From positions 62,001 to 126,000 of the forward strand of contig JAANYP010002855.1 of NCBI GenBank assembly GCA_020465985.1: a stretch of DNA of 64,000 bases, read 5' to 3'. This document shows, in pieces, positions 11,637 through 23,657 of this stretch. Made by a program: the position numbers and the translations under genes. Below the pieces are notes generated by a model. It did no database searches, had not been told where the DNA came from, and saw only the letters and a program-made list of their open reading frames with translations. Positions within the stretch are counted from its first letter, which is position 1. Each line of letters opens with the position of its first letter. The DNA is from Centrapalus pauciflorus (lineage: Eukaryota > Streptophyta > Magnoliopsida > Asterales > Asteraceae).

Positions 11637-11776
11637 TTGAAAATTCAAATTCAAATTCATTTTTCAGATCCTTTCACTATTCATCATCTTCTCTAGACTC
11701 TTACTTCATTCTTAAGAAACCGAAAAAAAACCCACTCATCTTTTTGAAAGATTCAAGAAAGCATTTCGATTATATT

Positions 11777-13021
11777 GTGAGTAATTTTTTTTTTGTTGTT
11801 TGTTTCTTTAATTTTTTTTTCTATATGTAACTGTTGTGTGTATCAGTTTGTTTTTTTTTAAGTGTTCGTATTGTGGATATTAATGGTGTTCTTAATTTTT
11901 GTTCATAAAACTGAAATTAAATGTGTGGTATGATTCGTTGTATGATTGTGAACATGAATCTGAAATTTCATGGTTCAAAACAATCCACACAAACAGATCT
12001 TGGATTTTAATGTCAAAAAGCTTCGAGTTAAAGGTTTTTCTGAAATTTGTATTTTTAACAACTTAAATGTTATTTTTAATCAAAGTTCAGTAAAACAAAA
12101 GTGTTTAAAAAGGAATTTCGAGGGGGATACAAGTTTTAAAACACTGAAAAACTACATGAAATTAATTTTTGATTATTCAGTGTATAAAGGACTTAACATA
12201 AATACATAAAGAACTTCTCGATTAAAGGCTTCATTCGAGAAAGTCTAAGACTTATTCGAGTTGAGTCAAAAGATCTTCAAGAAAGTCTAAGACTCATTCA
12301 AGTTTCGAGTTGAATCAAAAGATATTCGAGAAAGTTCATGAGTCAATCGAGTTGACTAAAGTAATATTCGAGGAACTTTTGTGTTTCATGCGAGTTGAGT
12401 TCTTAAATGAGAACATTTCAGATCAACAATCTATTCGAGTTGGTCATAGGTTGTATTCGAGGAAATTCCTTAGACATTCGAGTTGGACTAATTAAATATT
12501 CGAGAGCATTTAAGACTTCATCGAGAATCAAGATGGTCTATTCGAGTTTAATACATATGTACTGCGAGATGACTATAGTTTTATTCGAGATTTACTCTGT
12601 TCTATTCGAGATAGACTATAGTTTATTCGAGATTGATACATAGACCAATCCGAGTTGGTTCAAGAGTCATTCGAGTTTTTTCATGTGTCGTCCGAGATTC
12701 ATCAAGGGTCATTCGAGATTGTTGTAGTTTCATTCGAGTTTGAATGAATTTTTTTTACCAAGTGTTGGAATTTTAACGTGTTAAGAAAAATGTGACATTT
12801 TTTCAAGAAATTGTTATAAATTTGTGTTTTTCTAAAATTGGTCTCTGAACGATTGACTCTGGAATCCTGTCAATAATAGTTTATTATTGTCTGGAATCCC
12901 GATGCCTTAAACAGAAAATCACAAGTTTTTATAATTTCTAATGAAATGTTATAGTTTTTCTACTTTGAAGGATTTCATTTGTTTATCTGTCTTGTCTAAC
13001 ATGATTCTTACTTGTTTACAG
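11777..13021 (+). other. Candidate 5' UTR intron upstream of C1 ORF3; otherwise non-coding
   Basis: GTGAGTAA at 11777 is a good plant splice donor followed by a T-rich run. TTACTTGTTTACAG ending at 13021 is a good acceptor, with a CTAAC branch-like site at 12996-13000. The ORF3 ATG follows 7 bases later. The stretch is AT-rich, has no long open frame, and contains the TCGAG array. The intron is inferred from consensus sites; without splicing the region would simply be the long pol-ORF3 spacer. Confidence 0.45.
12231..12740 (+). repeat. ATTCGAG motif array in the C1 spacer
   Basis: TCGAG occurs 18 times in about 510 bases, mostly as ATTCGAG followed by TTG, AT or GA, plus about four one-base variants (CCGAG, GCGAG). 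Spacing is irregular, commonly 25-40 bases. It is not a clean tandem repeat and does not encode a protein repeat in an open frame. Confidence 0.8.
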
Positions 13022-13028
13022 GTTTCAA

Positions 13029-16000
13029 ATGGCATCACCAGATCATTCTCAGAATTCCAATTCATCTGATTCCCATTCATCATCCAATCATACACTCGTT
13101 TCTACACCCGTTCGTTCAACCCCTGTTGCTCGACCCTCACCTTCAACCATCATCCCCGATAACCAACTGGTCAAACCAAAACATTGCCTACCCTTCAAAG
13201 ATAATAACCATCGTTTGGATACCAAGGTTATCAAAGTCAGTCACCCTATAATCGTAGATAATCTCAAAGGCCATCCGTTAGGTTATCTTCTTCAGTATAA
13301 ACCTTCAATTCCACAGGTCTATCTACAACAATTTTGGCATACAGTCAAATTTGTACCTGCTGATGGCAATCACCACTTTATAGTCACCATAGACCAGTTA
13401 AAATCCAAAATCACTCTTGCCAGACTTCGTCACAACCTGTTTCTTCCAAGACGAATAGACACAGTTAACTTTCCTGAGTTGGCTGATTTTGAAGATTTCG
13501 TGTCAGATGAGGAGCTAGTTCATGATTTGATATGCATGGGCTACTCAAAGTCACTTCAAAAAAGCTCCAAATTTCATAGAAATGGATTAAATGGGGAATG
13601 GTACACGTTATTTGGGATCATCAATCGATGCATGACTTCTAAGCATACAGGAATAGACAGGTGCAACATTCACTGTCTACGGATCGTTCATGGTATTGCT
13701 TTCAATAAGCATTATGACTATGCTTAGTGCATCTGGGAAGACTTAAAAGAGATTGTACCAGCCAAAACAACCAACAGATCAAGGAAGTTTGTTCCGCTCC
13801 AAAGATTTATTCAAATCCTGATCCGAGGAATTCTAAGAGCCAATGAGAATATACCAAAGCGACCAAACTCACAACGATGTCCCGATTATGTAATGATGAG
13901 TTTACATGAAGTGCCGGATTCTCCGAATGCAAATATCATGCCGATTCCGGAGTCGTTGTTGAAGTATGCAGATCAAGAGACTGAGCATGTAAAGTTGTAT
14001 AGGATAGATCATGCTCCGATAGAGACCCAAGAACCGGGTTCTCTTACCCAAGGAGTAATAGGACGAGAGGAACCTCAGCACGGGGCTGAAGTTCAGGGTA
14101 GCCTACAAGTGAATGAGGGAGATGAAGCTGTAAGGGGTAGTGAGGAAGAAGCTCAGAAACCTGATTCTGAGAGAACTTTATCGGATATTCAAGAAGGAGA
14201 AGATGAAGGTGATGATGATGATGATGATGGTGCTGATGGTGGTGATCATCATGAGGGCGAAATTGTGATGATGAATATAGTGAGTATTGCACAAGAGGGT
14301 GTGAAGGATGCCTTAAGCCTAGAAAGCCGGGGTTTAACCACATCTGCTGTTAGCTCTCCTATGAGAGTTAGCATTGAAGAAGTCAGTATCCCACAGACGA
14401 GTGCACACCCAACCATCCACTCAGTCTCCTCTCAATAGGAGATTGTTTCATTTGAGCACCGGGATGAACCATATCTTCTATCCGAAAGTCATTTGGACTT
14501 GATGGATATTGAAATAAGTACACATCTGCCCGAGTGTACGACATCAATTCATTCACAGAGTATAGATCCTATACAGCTTAGGACACTTGAGTCGACTTCA
14601 TCTGTTGAAGTAAGTGTGGCTGAACTTCGTGTTCCCACCGGAACATCCTCAGCTACGGAAGCATTTGTTGCTCCGTTGCTTGAAGAGGGTGGAAGTCCAG
14701 TCAGAGCGACCACATTTCCATCTCTGAGTACTGGCCACACAGACGTGCTTTTCACAAGTTCGACTGTTGTGACAACTGGAAGTCTAAGTGACCCAGTGGC
14801 GTCTCTATCCCCATTTGTTACTGAATATACATTGAATCAAGCGTTGAATGCAGCTGTTGCCGGGGTGAATACACATGTATCTGCTCAGTTGTCTGAAGTG
14901 ACGGCACAAATGTCAAATATTCATAAATTTCTGAAAGGTAAATCAGTGGCCGAAGAATCAATCAAGCAGACTGAATCTAATCAGGCACTGGAGGAGTTAA
15001 AGGAAGAGTTGAAAGAGTTCGTGTTTGAACAATTTGATGAAATGAGGGAGCGAATGATAAGTTTGGAAAGCACGGTAATAACTACTTTGGGAAATTTGTC
15101 GGAGAGAGTTGCGGCTGTGGAAGAAACGTGTAAGGCACAAGCTTCCTCATCTAAAAGAAAGCATGATGAGCATGATGAGGACTCCGATGATGCTCCTCAT
15201 GAGGGGGAGAAGAGGAGAAAGCTTGCTGGGCCTACACCTGGGGTTTTAATGATAACATACCCGGAGAAAGAAGCAGAAGTCAAAGAGAGAGAAGCAGGGA
15301 GCACAAAAGAATCGGCTGGTGAACAAAGTGAGTTGGGATTGATTCTTTATGAAGATGTTCCAGTTCCTTTGAACATTCAGTCTGATATTTACAATTTTGA
15401 AGAGTATAATGATTTTGAAGATGATGTTCAAGTTAAGGAACATGAGTTAAGGATTCAAGGTGTAGAAGAAGAGATAGAGGAATATATTGAAGTTTCAGAG
15501 GATGATGATGTAATTACATTAACTGATATTGATTTCCGAGGAGAAAGGATTGAAGAAGAAGAAGGGTTAGTCCAAGAGATTTTGAAAGAGACTATATCGA
15601 CACCAACGGTTGAAAAGCCTGAGGTTGTAATTCAAGTTAAGGAAGAAGCTGAAGAATTTCCTACGGAAAATGTTGTTAGACAAGAAAGAGTTGAGTTAAA
15701 TGAGGTTGAGGTGATGGAAAGATTCTTTAATGAATATGTGCTGGCAGATGAGTCTCAAAAGCAACATAGGCTCAGGTTTGAAGCACAACAAGTAGTTCAA
15801 AGGGAAATTCAAGATATGCTTACTTTGCTGAATAAAGATGAGATTCGAAAGAACAAAGTAAAGAAATTTGAACTTCCAGCTAAAAGATCTGCAGAGTTTA
15901 TAAGGAAAGGGAACAAAATGCCGTATATTGAAGACATTCTGGAGAAAAGAATATTTTGCAAGAGGTAAGCAACATGTTCTTTCCTTAAGTTGTTTAGGGT

Positions 16001-16718
16001 TTTAGAGCCAAACATGCCACATCTGGTCAACTATGCTAGTTTTCTGAGGAATAAGACACAAGAAGTTGATAAAGTTAAGAGTGAGTTCAGGATAGTTGAT
16101 CTTGTTAAAATAGAAAAAGACAGATTCGTTAAGATTTTCTATCCGACATTCACTGTTACTAAAGCTGATGGAAATACTTATACGTTCACTGAACCTGATA
16201 TGTTCAATATGCACCTGGTCGACATTGAAGATCTATTTGATTAATTGTGCAGATATAAGAGAAATGAACACTGCAGATTTGCCCTGAAGACACTTTTTCA
16301 CTTCATGCATACCAAATTGGTATTGATGTCAGTGCAAGATCTGCAGATAGGTGTTGAACGAGGAATGTGGAAGATAAACATGACAGCTCCACATAGAGAT
16401 ATTAAGTTTGCTGGAGAATTTAAAGAATATCAAGTTATCATGGTAAAGCATCCGAGTGTTATTTACAAAGACGTAAACAAGAAGCTAAGGACTATGAAGA
16501 GTGTCGACCTTAACAAATTTTCAGATGGTACACTGAACAAAGTTTTGAGTGGTTTAAAGGAAAAGCTTGCATCTGATAAGAAGAGAAAGACAAAGAGAGG
16601 AGCCTTATCTGTGAATGACCGAAGACTGATGGAAGAATTCATTTCAAAGATTGAATGGAGGCTCTCTGATCGGAAAAGCATAAGAAGGTTTGAACAAAAG
16701 CTTGGATTGTCGATTTAA
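13029..16718 (+). pseudogene. C1 third ORF (Sirevirus ORF3, so-called env-like), four in-frame stops
   Basis: One reading frame of 1,230 codons runs from ATG 13029 to TAA/TAG end at 16716-16718. It has no frameshift, but has stops at 13725 (TAG), 14436 (TAG), 15966 (TAA) and 16242 (TAA), that is codons 233, 470, 980 and 1072. The N-terminal ~340 residues contain a globular domain (QQFWHTVKFVP, NGEWYTLFGIINRCMTSK). A low-complexity acidic part (DEGDDDDDDGADGG near 14205-14235) follows, then a predicted coiled-coil Glu/Lys-rich middle (14980-15960). A C-terminal basic domain (KADGNTYTFTEPDM...MHLVDIEDLF; KFSDGTL...LSGLKEKL) ends it. I see no signal peptide and no convincing membrane segment, so the env label is doubtful. 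Related ORFs are familiar from Asteraceae Sireviruses. Confidence 0.8.
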
Positions 16719-16737
16719 AGACTTTGAACATTCCATC

Positions 16738-16749
16738 AAAGGGGGAGAT
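16738..16749 (+). other. C1 polypurine tract at the 3' LTR border
   Basis: AAAGGGGGAGAT directly before TGTTAG is the canonical copia PPT/LTR junction. Confidence 0.9.
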
Positions 16750-17030
16750 TGTTAGAATACATTGTAATTGATGGAAGTCAAAGTGTAGGCTTTGTTTTGT
16801 AATTCTTTCATAGTTGTGAAAAATATGTATATATATATAGTAAGTTTGACTTTCAATGTAATAGTTCTGACATTTCACTTTTTGGAGAAAACGGTTACTG
16901 ATATTTGGATCTTCATCTCATCATTTTGTAATCGACATTCTTGCAATAGAATCATTCAGTTAGTTTTAATCATTGTTATTGTTCTTGTTATTGAATTGTT
17001 AATTGATTGATATAGAAACTGTAAATCACA
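16750..17030 (+). repeat. C1 3' LTR start; right end uncertain
   Basis: TGTTAGAATAC right after the PPT marks the LTR start. The 5' LTR is off the window, so the end cannot be fixed by comparison. GTAAATCACA at 17030 is one possible terminus, but an LTR of about 280 bp would be short for a Sirevirus; it may run further into the AT-rich DNA or be truncated. Confidence 0.6.
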
Positions 17031-17340
17031 CATGTTCATGTATTTAATAAATAGTAAATAAATATTATTATGTATTAAACTAATATACGTACTTAACATT
17101 CTCATTTATTTTAATAAAAAATTTATGACAATCATTTAATACAAAGACTCAAGTTTTATAATATAGAACTATATTATTAACATTCTAATTTGTTTACATG
17201 AAGTTTACCATTGCATGTTTATGTATTTAATAAATAGTAAATAAACATTATTATTTATTAAATTAATACATGTCATTTAATTTAATTAAAAACTTATGAC
17301 AATCATTTAATACATGGACTCAACTTTTATAGTATACTAG
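17031..17340. repeat. AT-rich direct repeat, about 183-bp period
   Basis: CATGTTCATGTATTTAATAA at 17031 recurs with few changes at 17214, and several later blocks (TTATGACAATCATTTAATAC) recur in the same order. The second unit is shorter. No coding potential. Confidence 0.7.
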
Positions 17341-18695
17341 CTATGACGGTCGGTGCGATACATCGGACTAAATTTTTTTTTAAATCTTATGTAATTATTA
17401 GAGATGTGTATTTATTAGAATGAATATGCTTTGTAAATTGATCCAATACCAAATTAAATTCTATTGTCAAACAAATTTATATGCAAAATCATATATAATA
17501 ACACAATACAAAACATAAATTATATCAGAAAAGAAGATTGGTGAGAAAGAAACTTACTTAATTTTTAAGTTTTCTGTGTAATAATTCAGATATACCAAAT
17601 TATAAAAATACATATTTATTAGAAAAATAAAGATTTTATATAAATTTGTTTATGCATTTTTAGGTCTATTTGTTTAAGGCTCATATTTCAATTAAGAAGA
17701 TATTAAAAATTGTTGGGTTGTAAGTTTGAGATAAAAAAAATCAAAAGTTGTCGATGACTACGAGATTCATGTAGATTACTTGATTCTCTACGGACTTTTA
17801 CAAATGGATTAGGATTACTTGATCATAAAATAATTTTGAAGTGTGAAAAGAATATCAAAACTCAACTATTTATAACAAGTACATATGTACAAAAAATATA
17901 CATAACTATATAACATAATGCTATATTACACGAAGGCATTAGCAAAAAAATTCTTTTACAACTGAAATTAATTCATATTTAGATATTAATTGTAGTGAAA
18001 AAATTAACTACAAGTATTGTTTATGATAGTTAATAGAAAAGGTGAAATATATGATGATTTATAATAAACATAAGTTCTTTAAGTATTTATATTTTTTATG
18101 TCCTAATTTGTTTTAATATTATGATTTGTTTAGATATTTAATTAAAATTAAATAAATATATCTATGTATTAGAATTTTAATCATCAAATTAATGGAAAAT
18201 TATATAATTTAGAGTTTTAAAAGATTGTTGTCTTTTCAAATTAAATATTAATTAATACCAAACTTTATTATTTATAAAATGGTTCTATTTATATGAAAAT
18301 TGATTACTACTAATAACCCAAGTCAATGAGTTATTCAAAGAAAATATAAAACATAATGTATTCTTACATAATACATGAATTGTTTATTTTGATGAAAAAA
18401 AGCATCCATTGTCATCAACCATAGTGTTATCAACCATGAAGACGAAACTACATAATCATGTGATTAATAGAAAACTAACATCCATATTGGAATCCAAAAT
18501 AAATTTTGGGTGTTATGATAATTTGTTTATGAAACAAACACCACAAATTGTAAATTATATTGAAAAAAGATAAATAGAAACATATAAATCTTATGAATTC
18601 GATCAATAAACATGAGTAAATTATAATAACATAATTTTTAATGTTTGATTAATAGTAAATGTAAACATGTGAATGAAAAATAAGAAATCTAGGGG
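17341..18695. other. AT-rich intergenic DNA, no gene seen
   Basis: Only short chance ORFs occur on either strand. A TATACTAGCTATGACGGTCG-type sequence near 17332 followed by GCGATACATCGGAC resembles dispersed plant repeat ends, but no element boundary can be defined. Ends at the S2 LTR. Confidence 0.6.
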
Positions 18696-19038
18696 TGTTA
18701 ACTTCGATTCCCAGTATATTTTGTACTCCAACACATAAAAAATGATTTGTATTACGAAATATGAAGATTACAAGAGATCATTTTGACACTCAATCTCTAT
18801 GAACTTTCACACTCTCAAAACACACACTTAGGTGGAGGCTAGATGGAGGTACCTCTTGAGACTTCTTTAAATCCTTGTAGAAAAAGATTATTTATACCTA
18901 AGCTTACATTGGGAGTTTATCCAAACACTCCCATCAAAGACTAGGAAATTAAGATTCCCCCCAAAGTAAACTATTCCTATTTATAAATTGAACCTAGACT
19001 TTTATTATATTTAATTATACACTATTTTAAGGCTAACA
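18696..19038 (-). repeat. S2 3' LTR (Ty1/copia-like, 343 bp)
   Basis: Read on the minus strand it starts TGTTAGCCTT directly after a purine tract (ACTAAAGGAGAGAT, plus-strand 19039-19052) and ends GGAATCGAAGTTAACA, giving TG...CA ends. It has a TATAAATA box (near 18890) and a TTGTAATC-like end-of-transcript region, in the usual copia order. The second LTR was not found, so the left end rests on the TG/CA termini alone. Confidence 0.65.
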
Positions 19039-21190
19039 ATCTCTCCTTTAGTGTATAATTAAATATTTACAGTTAAACGCAATTACACAAGCTTGAGTTA
19101 CAAGAAATAAAGTTTCTAACAATCTTCCCCTTCTTGTAATCAAGGCTTGAATTCTTCTGAAGTCTTGGGCTCTAAACTCTGAACTCTGAACTTTATAGTA
19201 TGTCATTGATCTTCTTCAGATTACTATCCCCTTAAATCTTTCAGATCGGTGGCTCTCCCCTAGCATTTAGTAGGTTTTTCAAAACATTGCAACTCTTCTC
19301 AAAACATTCTCCCCTTCATGATGATCATGAGAATTATGATCATTATGTAATTCCTTCAGCTCTCCCCTTCAAATGAATAACCTCAATGTGTCTTCAAATC
19401 TTCTTTCTTTGTCAAAGCAGATGATTACAGACTCAGAAAGAAGATATTACATTTAAGAACATTACAGACACAGAAGTATTTATTTCTCTCATGTTACAAA
19501 CTCAATCAGTAACTCCCCCCTCAATAACAGAGTATAAACAGTTACATCATAAAACTTTCTCTCGTCTTCTAAAACAACAATCTCTCCCTCATTACAAAAT
19601 ATTTAGGACCAAATGGATTACAGTGAAGTTCATGGCTTTGCAACCTGAATATAAGAAAATGAAACAATTTCATTTGAAAGTAACCATCCAGATTCCACAT
19701 AGGAGTTTTGTTTGCATAATAGACTATGTTTATGTGACCTACGTTCAGCGTTGGCGTGACATTAACACTGGTAGGATTTCCAAATAATCATCGTGATATC
19801 CTTGATCATGAAAGAATCACTCATATTTGTTCCGACTTTGTCTCGGTAGACAAGCTGTTTATAGTCACGCAGACTGTAGACTCCATGTGTCCTAGAAGTG
19901 TATAACATTAAGCTCTAGACTCAAAGTGCATTAACTGAAGTCGGAGACCGGAGAGGATGTCTTCCTTGTTTCAATATCAACAATATCCAAATGATATGTC
20001 GATAAAATATGTGATATATCTCCGTGTGAATTGAAACAAAAGTCTTTTAAGAGACGACTGAGTAGCTAGGGGGGCTAGGTGCATGCGTCACTGGGTCCAT
20101 GACGTGTTGTTCAATACTTAATCCAACTCATGGAATTTGGTAGCAGATGTAGGAAACCCAGTAGACTGACACGGTGTTGGTAAGAGTCATCTTTTCTCTT
20201 AAAACTTTCTCACCCCTCAGCTCTCGTCATTTTTCAACTGTACTCCCTCCGGCTCACTTTTAGCTCGTGATGCACCCCATCTCCTTTCAATAACCCCTAT
20301 AATTTGCATTTTATCTGTGCTCGACCTTGTTAGTAACCCGTGGTAACTAACACTCCTCAACTAATTGACTTGAAAACCCTTACTCACACAATCTAAAGTG
20401 GTTTTCTCCTTGGGTAGGTCTTCCAGCTCTGGTTTAGACCATAGGAGCGATATATTTGCCTAATCACACATATTGTGCATCATCGGAGTCAGCATGATAT
20501 CTTGAAAGATATATTAGTGAAGTTCATGGGGTAATTCAGAAGATTGATGAGAGTTGAATGAAATATCTTGGGAAGTTTGAGAGACTGCATAAGAGAACTT
20601 TAATAAAAAATCTGATATGAGATTTGGAAATGAATCAGACTATCATGAAAGAATTAGCTTAGATGGGAGAAACTTGATGTATGAGAAATCTGAATGTGTG
20701 AAAGAAAGCAGAATATTTAAGAGAATCTCAGGAAGAATGAGATCAAGATCATCACGATGATTAGATCAATTAATATTGGTGGAAATTTATTCAGTCAGAG
20801 AATCAGATTGTTCTAACAAAACCTTTTAAAGTGTGCATTAGAGTATTCAGAATGCTTACACACTTTTCGTTAAGATGTCTACTTCAAAGCGCATCTGAAA
20901 CTCCCCTGCGAATAAGAACAATATCAGTGAAACATAAAATTGTTATGAGTGAATTTCAAGAATGAAACTCAAAATCAAACTGATAAGCATAAAAAGTAGG
21001 GAAATTCCAGAGAACTTGCAGAAACACGGGTTCTAAACTGGGTGTTTAGAAACCATCTAAACATGAAAGAACGGGTTCTGATCTATCTTGATGCAGAAGC
21101 CATTGCTTTGAAGCACGGGTTCCATTCAGAAGTAAGTAGAAGCTATTTCTCTGAAGTCTGGGTTTTGATCTGAAGTAAACAAAAGCCATT
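19039..21190 (-). other. S2 non-coding region with repeated PPT-like tracts; no pol
   Basis: Minus-strand purine tracts (seen on plus as CTCTCC, CTTCCCC, CTCCCC) occur near 19041, 19125, 19256, 19312, 19363, 19514, 19570 and 20907. That resembles the multi-PPT region after pol in Sireviruses. No RT, RNase H or integrase motif was recognised on either strand. The gag part follows directly on the right, so pol seems to have been lost or was never present. Confidence 0.55.
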
Positions 21191-21235
21191 GCTATGAAGT
21201 GCGGGTTCTAGTCTGAAGTGATCTGAAAACCATTT
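20980..21235. repeat. Degenerate short repeat: CGGGTTCT blocks near S2 gag end
   Basis: ACGGGTTCTAA, ACGGGTTCTGA, CACGGGTTCCA, TCTGGGTTTTGA and TGCGGGTTCTAG recur at about 50-65 base spacing, often preceded by GCCATTGCTTTGAAG-type sequence. Units are diverged. No function is evident. Confidence 0.55.
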
Positions 21236-23200
21236 CACCTGCAAAAAAATTAAACCACTTTTGGTACCCAATGAAAGATGGGTCCTTTCTTGTTAGATTT
21301 GGGATTTCCATCGTCATGTAACAACTCAAGAGTAGGAAACCATTTAACATTTGACACGTGTTTAATGTAGAACCTTTTGGCACCCATTTATATATGGCTC
21401 CAATGGGCTTTGAAACAACCTTAGGTAATGAAACTACCTTTGGCTTGGGTGACTTTGGAAATGCCTTAGCCTTGGCCTTTGGCGATGGTTTTTCCAATTT
21501 GTCAGGCGGTGATGAGGCATGCACTTTTGTTTTCTTAGATTGGCGCCGTTTCCGTTTTTCATGATAAGGTACAAACTTAGGTATTTCAGGAACAGCTCGC
21601 TGAAATCTTTTTGGACATAATTGAAACAGATTGCAAAAAGAATATTTCAAACGATTACTAGCAACATCCTTGCATGATCTGTAGGTACAAAACATTGAGA
21701 GTCCGTACGTTTGGAAGACTTAGACTTAGAGAAATTTCCTTGGTTAGTTGGTTTCTTGGAAGACTTAGATTGACTCTCAGCCTTCTTTGAAACCTCAGCT
21801 TTTGAAGATTTTGAACACTCACCTTCAAAAATGATTAAACGAACTTCAATCTAAGCATTACCTTTGTCTAATGACGCAAGAGGGACTTTGGTAGGATGAG
21901 AAACTTTTGAGTCTTTTAAGTGAGAAATTAATCTTTCTGATATTATGTCAAACTTTTCTTTGTAGATAATTGATTCTACATTTTGTTCTAAACTTTGACT
22001 TGCCAATTTTTCTTCGCTCTTGAGAAGAGCTTCTTGATAATCAAGAGCTTTCTTTCGAGCTGTCCTTAAGTCCTTTTCTAAAACACTTATTTTGTGTCGA
22101 AGAACTTTGTAGGAACGTAAGGATGAATGACTGGTTTGATAGGTTCGGCGTTCATTTCAGCTGATGAATAACTAGATATGAAGTCCTCCTCTAGAGTTGG
22201 TACTCTATAAGGATAACTCACTCTCATTTAGTTCATCATATTTAAAAGAAATTTCATTTTCTTTGTTTTCACTTCGTTTCTCATCCTCTTGAGTTAAGAC
22301 TTCTTCCGATGAATCGAAAAAGAAAGACTTAAACTCAGTCCCCACTCCCCATATACCTCATATCATAAAAAATAGGTAAAACTGACTGAACCTTTTCCAA
22401 ATACTTAGGATTTTTAAAACCAATTCCTTGTTTGGAATGATAAAACCTAGTCTCTTTGGGTTAATTTAGATGAATGGTTTGTTCACATTGACCCCGTTTT
22501 AGAAATTCATCATCTAGGGTTTTTATTCATGAGTACAAACCTATTATCTCTTCTTCAATCATTTTGTATTTACTCAGATTGTCTAAGTTTTCCATGTTTA
22601 CAGACTCTAAGCGTTTTGAAAGAACACATATTTCAGACTTCAAGGAATTCTTTCCTCAGTGATTGTATCCATAGAACTCTTAAGGTAAGTATTCCTATCC
22701 TCAGCATCTACTTTTTCAATTAACACTTTCTTTAACACCTCATAGTTGTTTAGCCATTTCTTCTTATACACGGTGGATTGTTCTTTTTCAGCAATCAATT
22801 CATTCTTTATTTCATGTAGTTGTGCATGCAGTTCATTAAATTCGTCACTAGATTTAAAATTAGATAAGGATTGTATATCAGATAAATCAGACGAAGATGA
22901 AAAACTTTGTAGCTGTTTGGAGTGGTTCATGAGGCAGACTGGAGATATATCAAATTTCTCCTCCTCGACAGTCTTCTCATGTGTTGAAAATCCTTGAGTC
23001 ATGATTGTGGAGTGCAAAAGGTGGATCTTCTAGATTGGAAACTGGAAAAACTCAGAAACTTCACAAGTTTGGATGTATCCGAGGTTGGGTTATTGGTGAA
23101 ACTTGGATCAGAAATGACTCTTTCACATTGGTTTTCAGATTCTTGGTATAAAAATGACTGTAACTTTTCTCTGGAGTGGAATTAGGCCTTGAAATTTGAC
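21192..23200 (-). pseudogene. S2 gag, Sirevirus-like, heavily decayed
   Basis: Read on minus from about 23200 leftwards. The piece at 22640-23017 is acidic and coiled-coil-like (EEEKFDISPVCLMNH, ELHAQLHEIKNELIAEKEQ). The piece at 21192-21695 is Lys/Pro/Ser-rich, with a basic KRKRRQSKKTK stretch and IYKWVPKG. The run from a coiled coil to a basic linker ending in a WVPK motif is the usual tail of a Sirevirus Gag, just before the protease. Stops and frameshifts separate the pieces, and further coiled-coil remnants lie near 21900-22100. I did not find the zinc knuckle or the N-terminal gag domain. Confidence 0.55.
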
Positions 23201-23657
23201 CAAACCGGCTGTACGAAACAAAGTTCTTGTTCTAAACTTGAACAAATACATTATTACCAAACTGTGCATATTTGAGAAGGCTGGTAACAGAAAAAGAATG
23301 AGGTTTCATATATTCACATCAGTTTCCCATCTATCAATTTGTTAATGTCCACCTGCATCAAATATAAGGAGTCCATAGTAGAAGTTAGTAACCACCACAT
23401 TATCATTCATGCAGGTTCTATTTACTTATGCAGAAGAATTGAATTACTTATATCTTTTGTTACAAAAAAACACAAATAATCCATTAAAGGAAGTATAGAA
23501 TTTGTGTTAACTGTAAGATATTCTAGGTGTCATGAACTACCAAGTACAGGTTAAACAAATTTTCAACTTTGCACTATGATAACCAAGTTATACATTTTTT
23601 TTTGGTGAATGGTAAAGATAAACCTTGCATTTCAAGATAAGAAGGTGTCAGAAATAC

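Noticed and set aside
12231..12740. CRISPR-like array
   Set aside because: The repeat is only 5-7 bases with irregular spacing in a plant retrotransposon; no cas genes.
14044..14343. His-rich minus-strand ORF
   Set aside because: It is the antisense of the Asp-rich GATGATGAT stretch in C1 ORF3.
13029..16718. Calling the third ORF an envelope gene
   Set aside because: No signal peptide, membrane helix or glycoprotein-like Cys pattern is visible; kept as ORF3 of unknown function.
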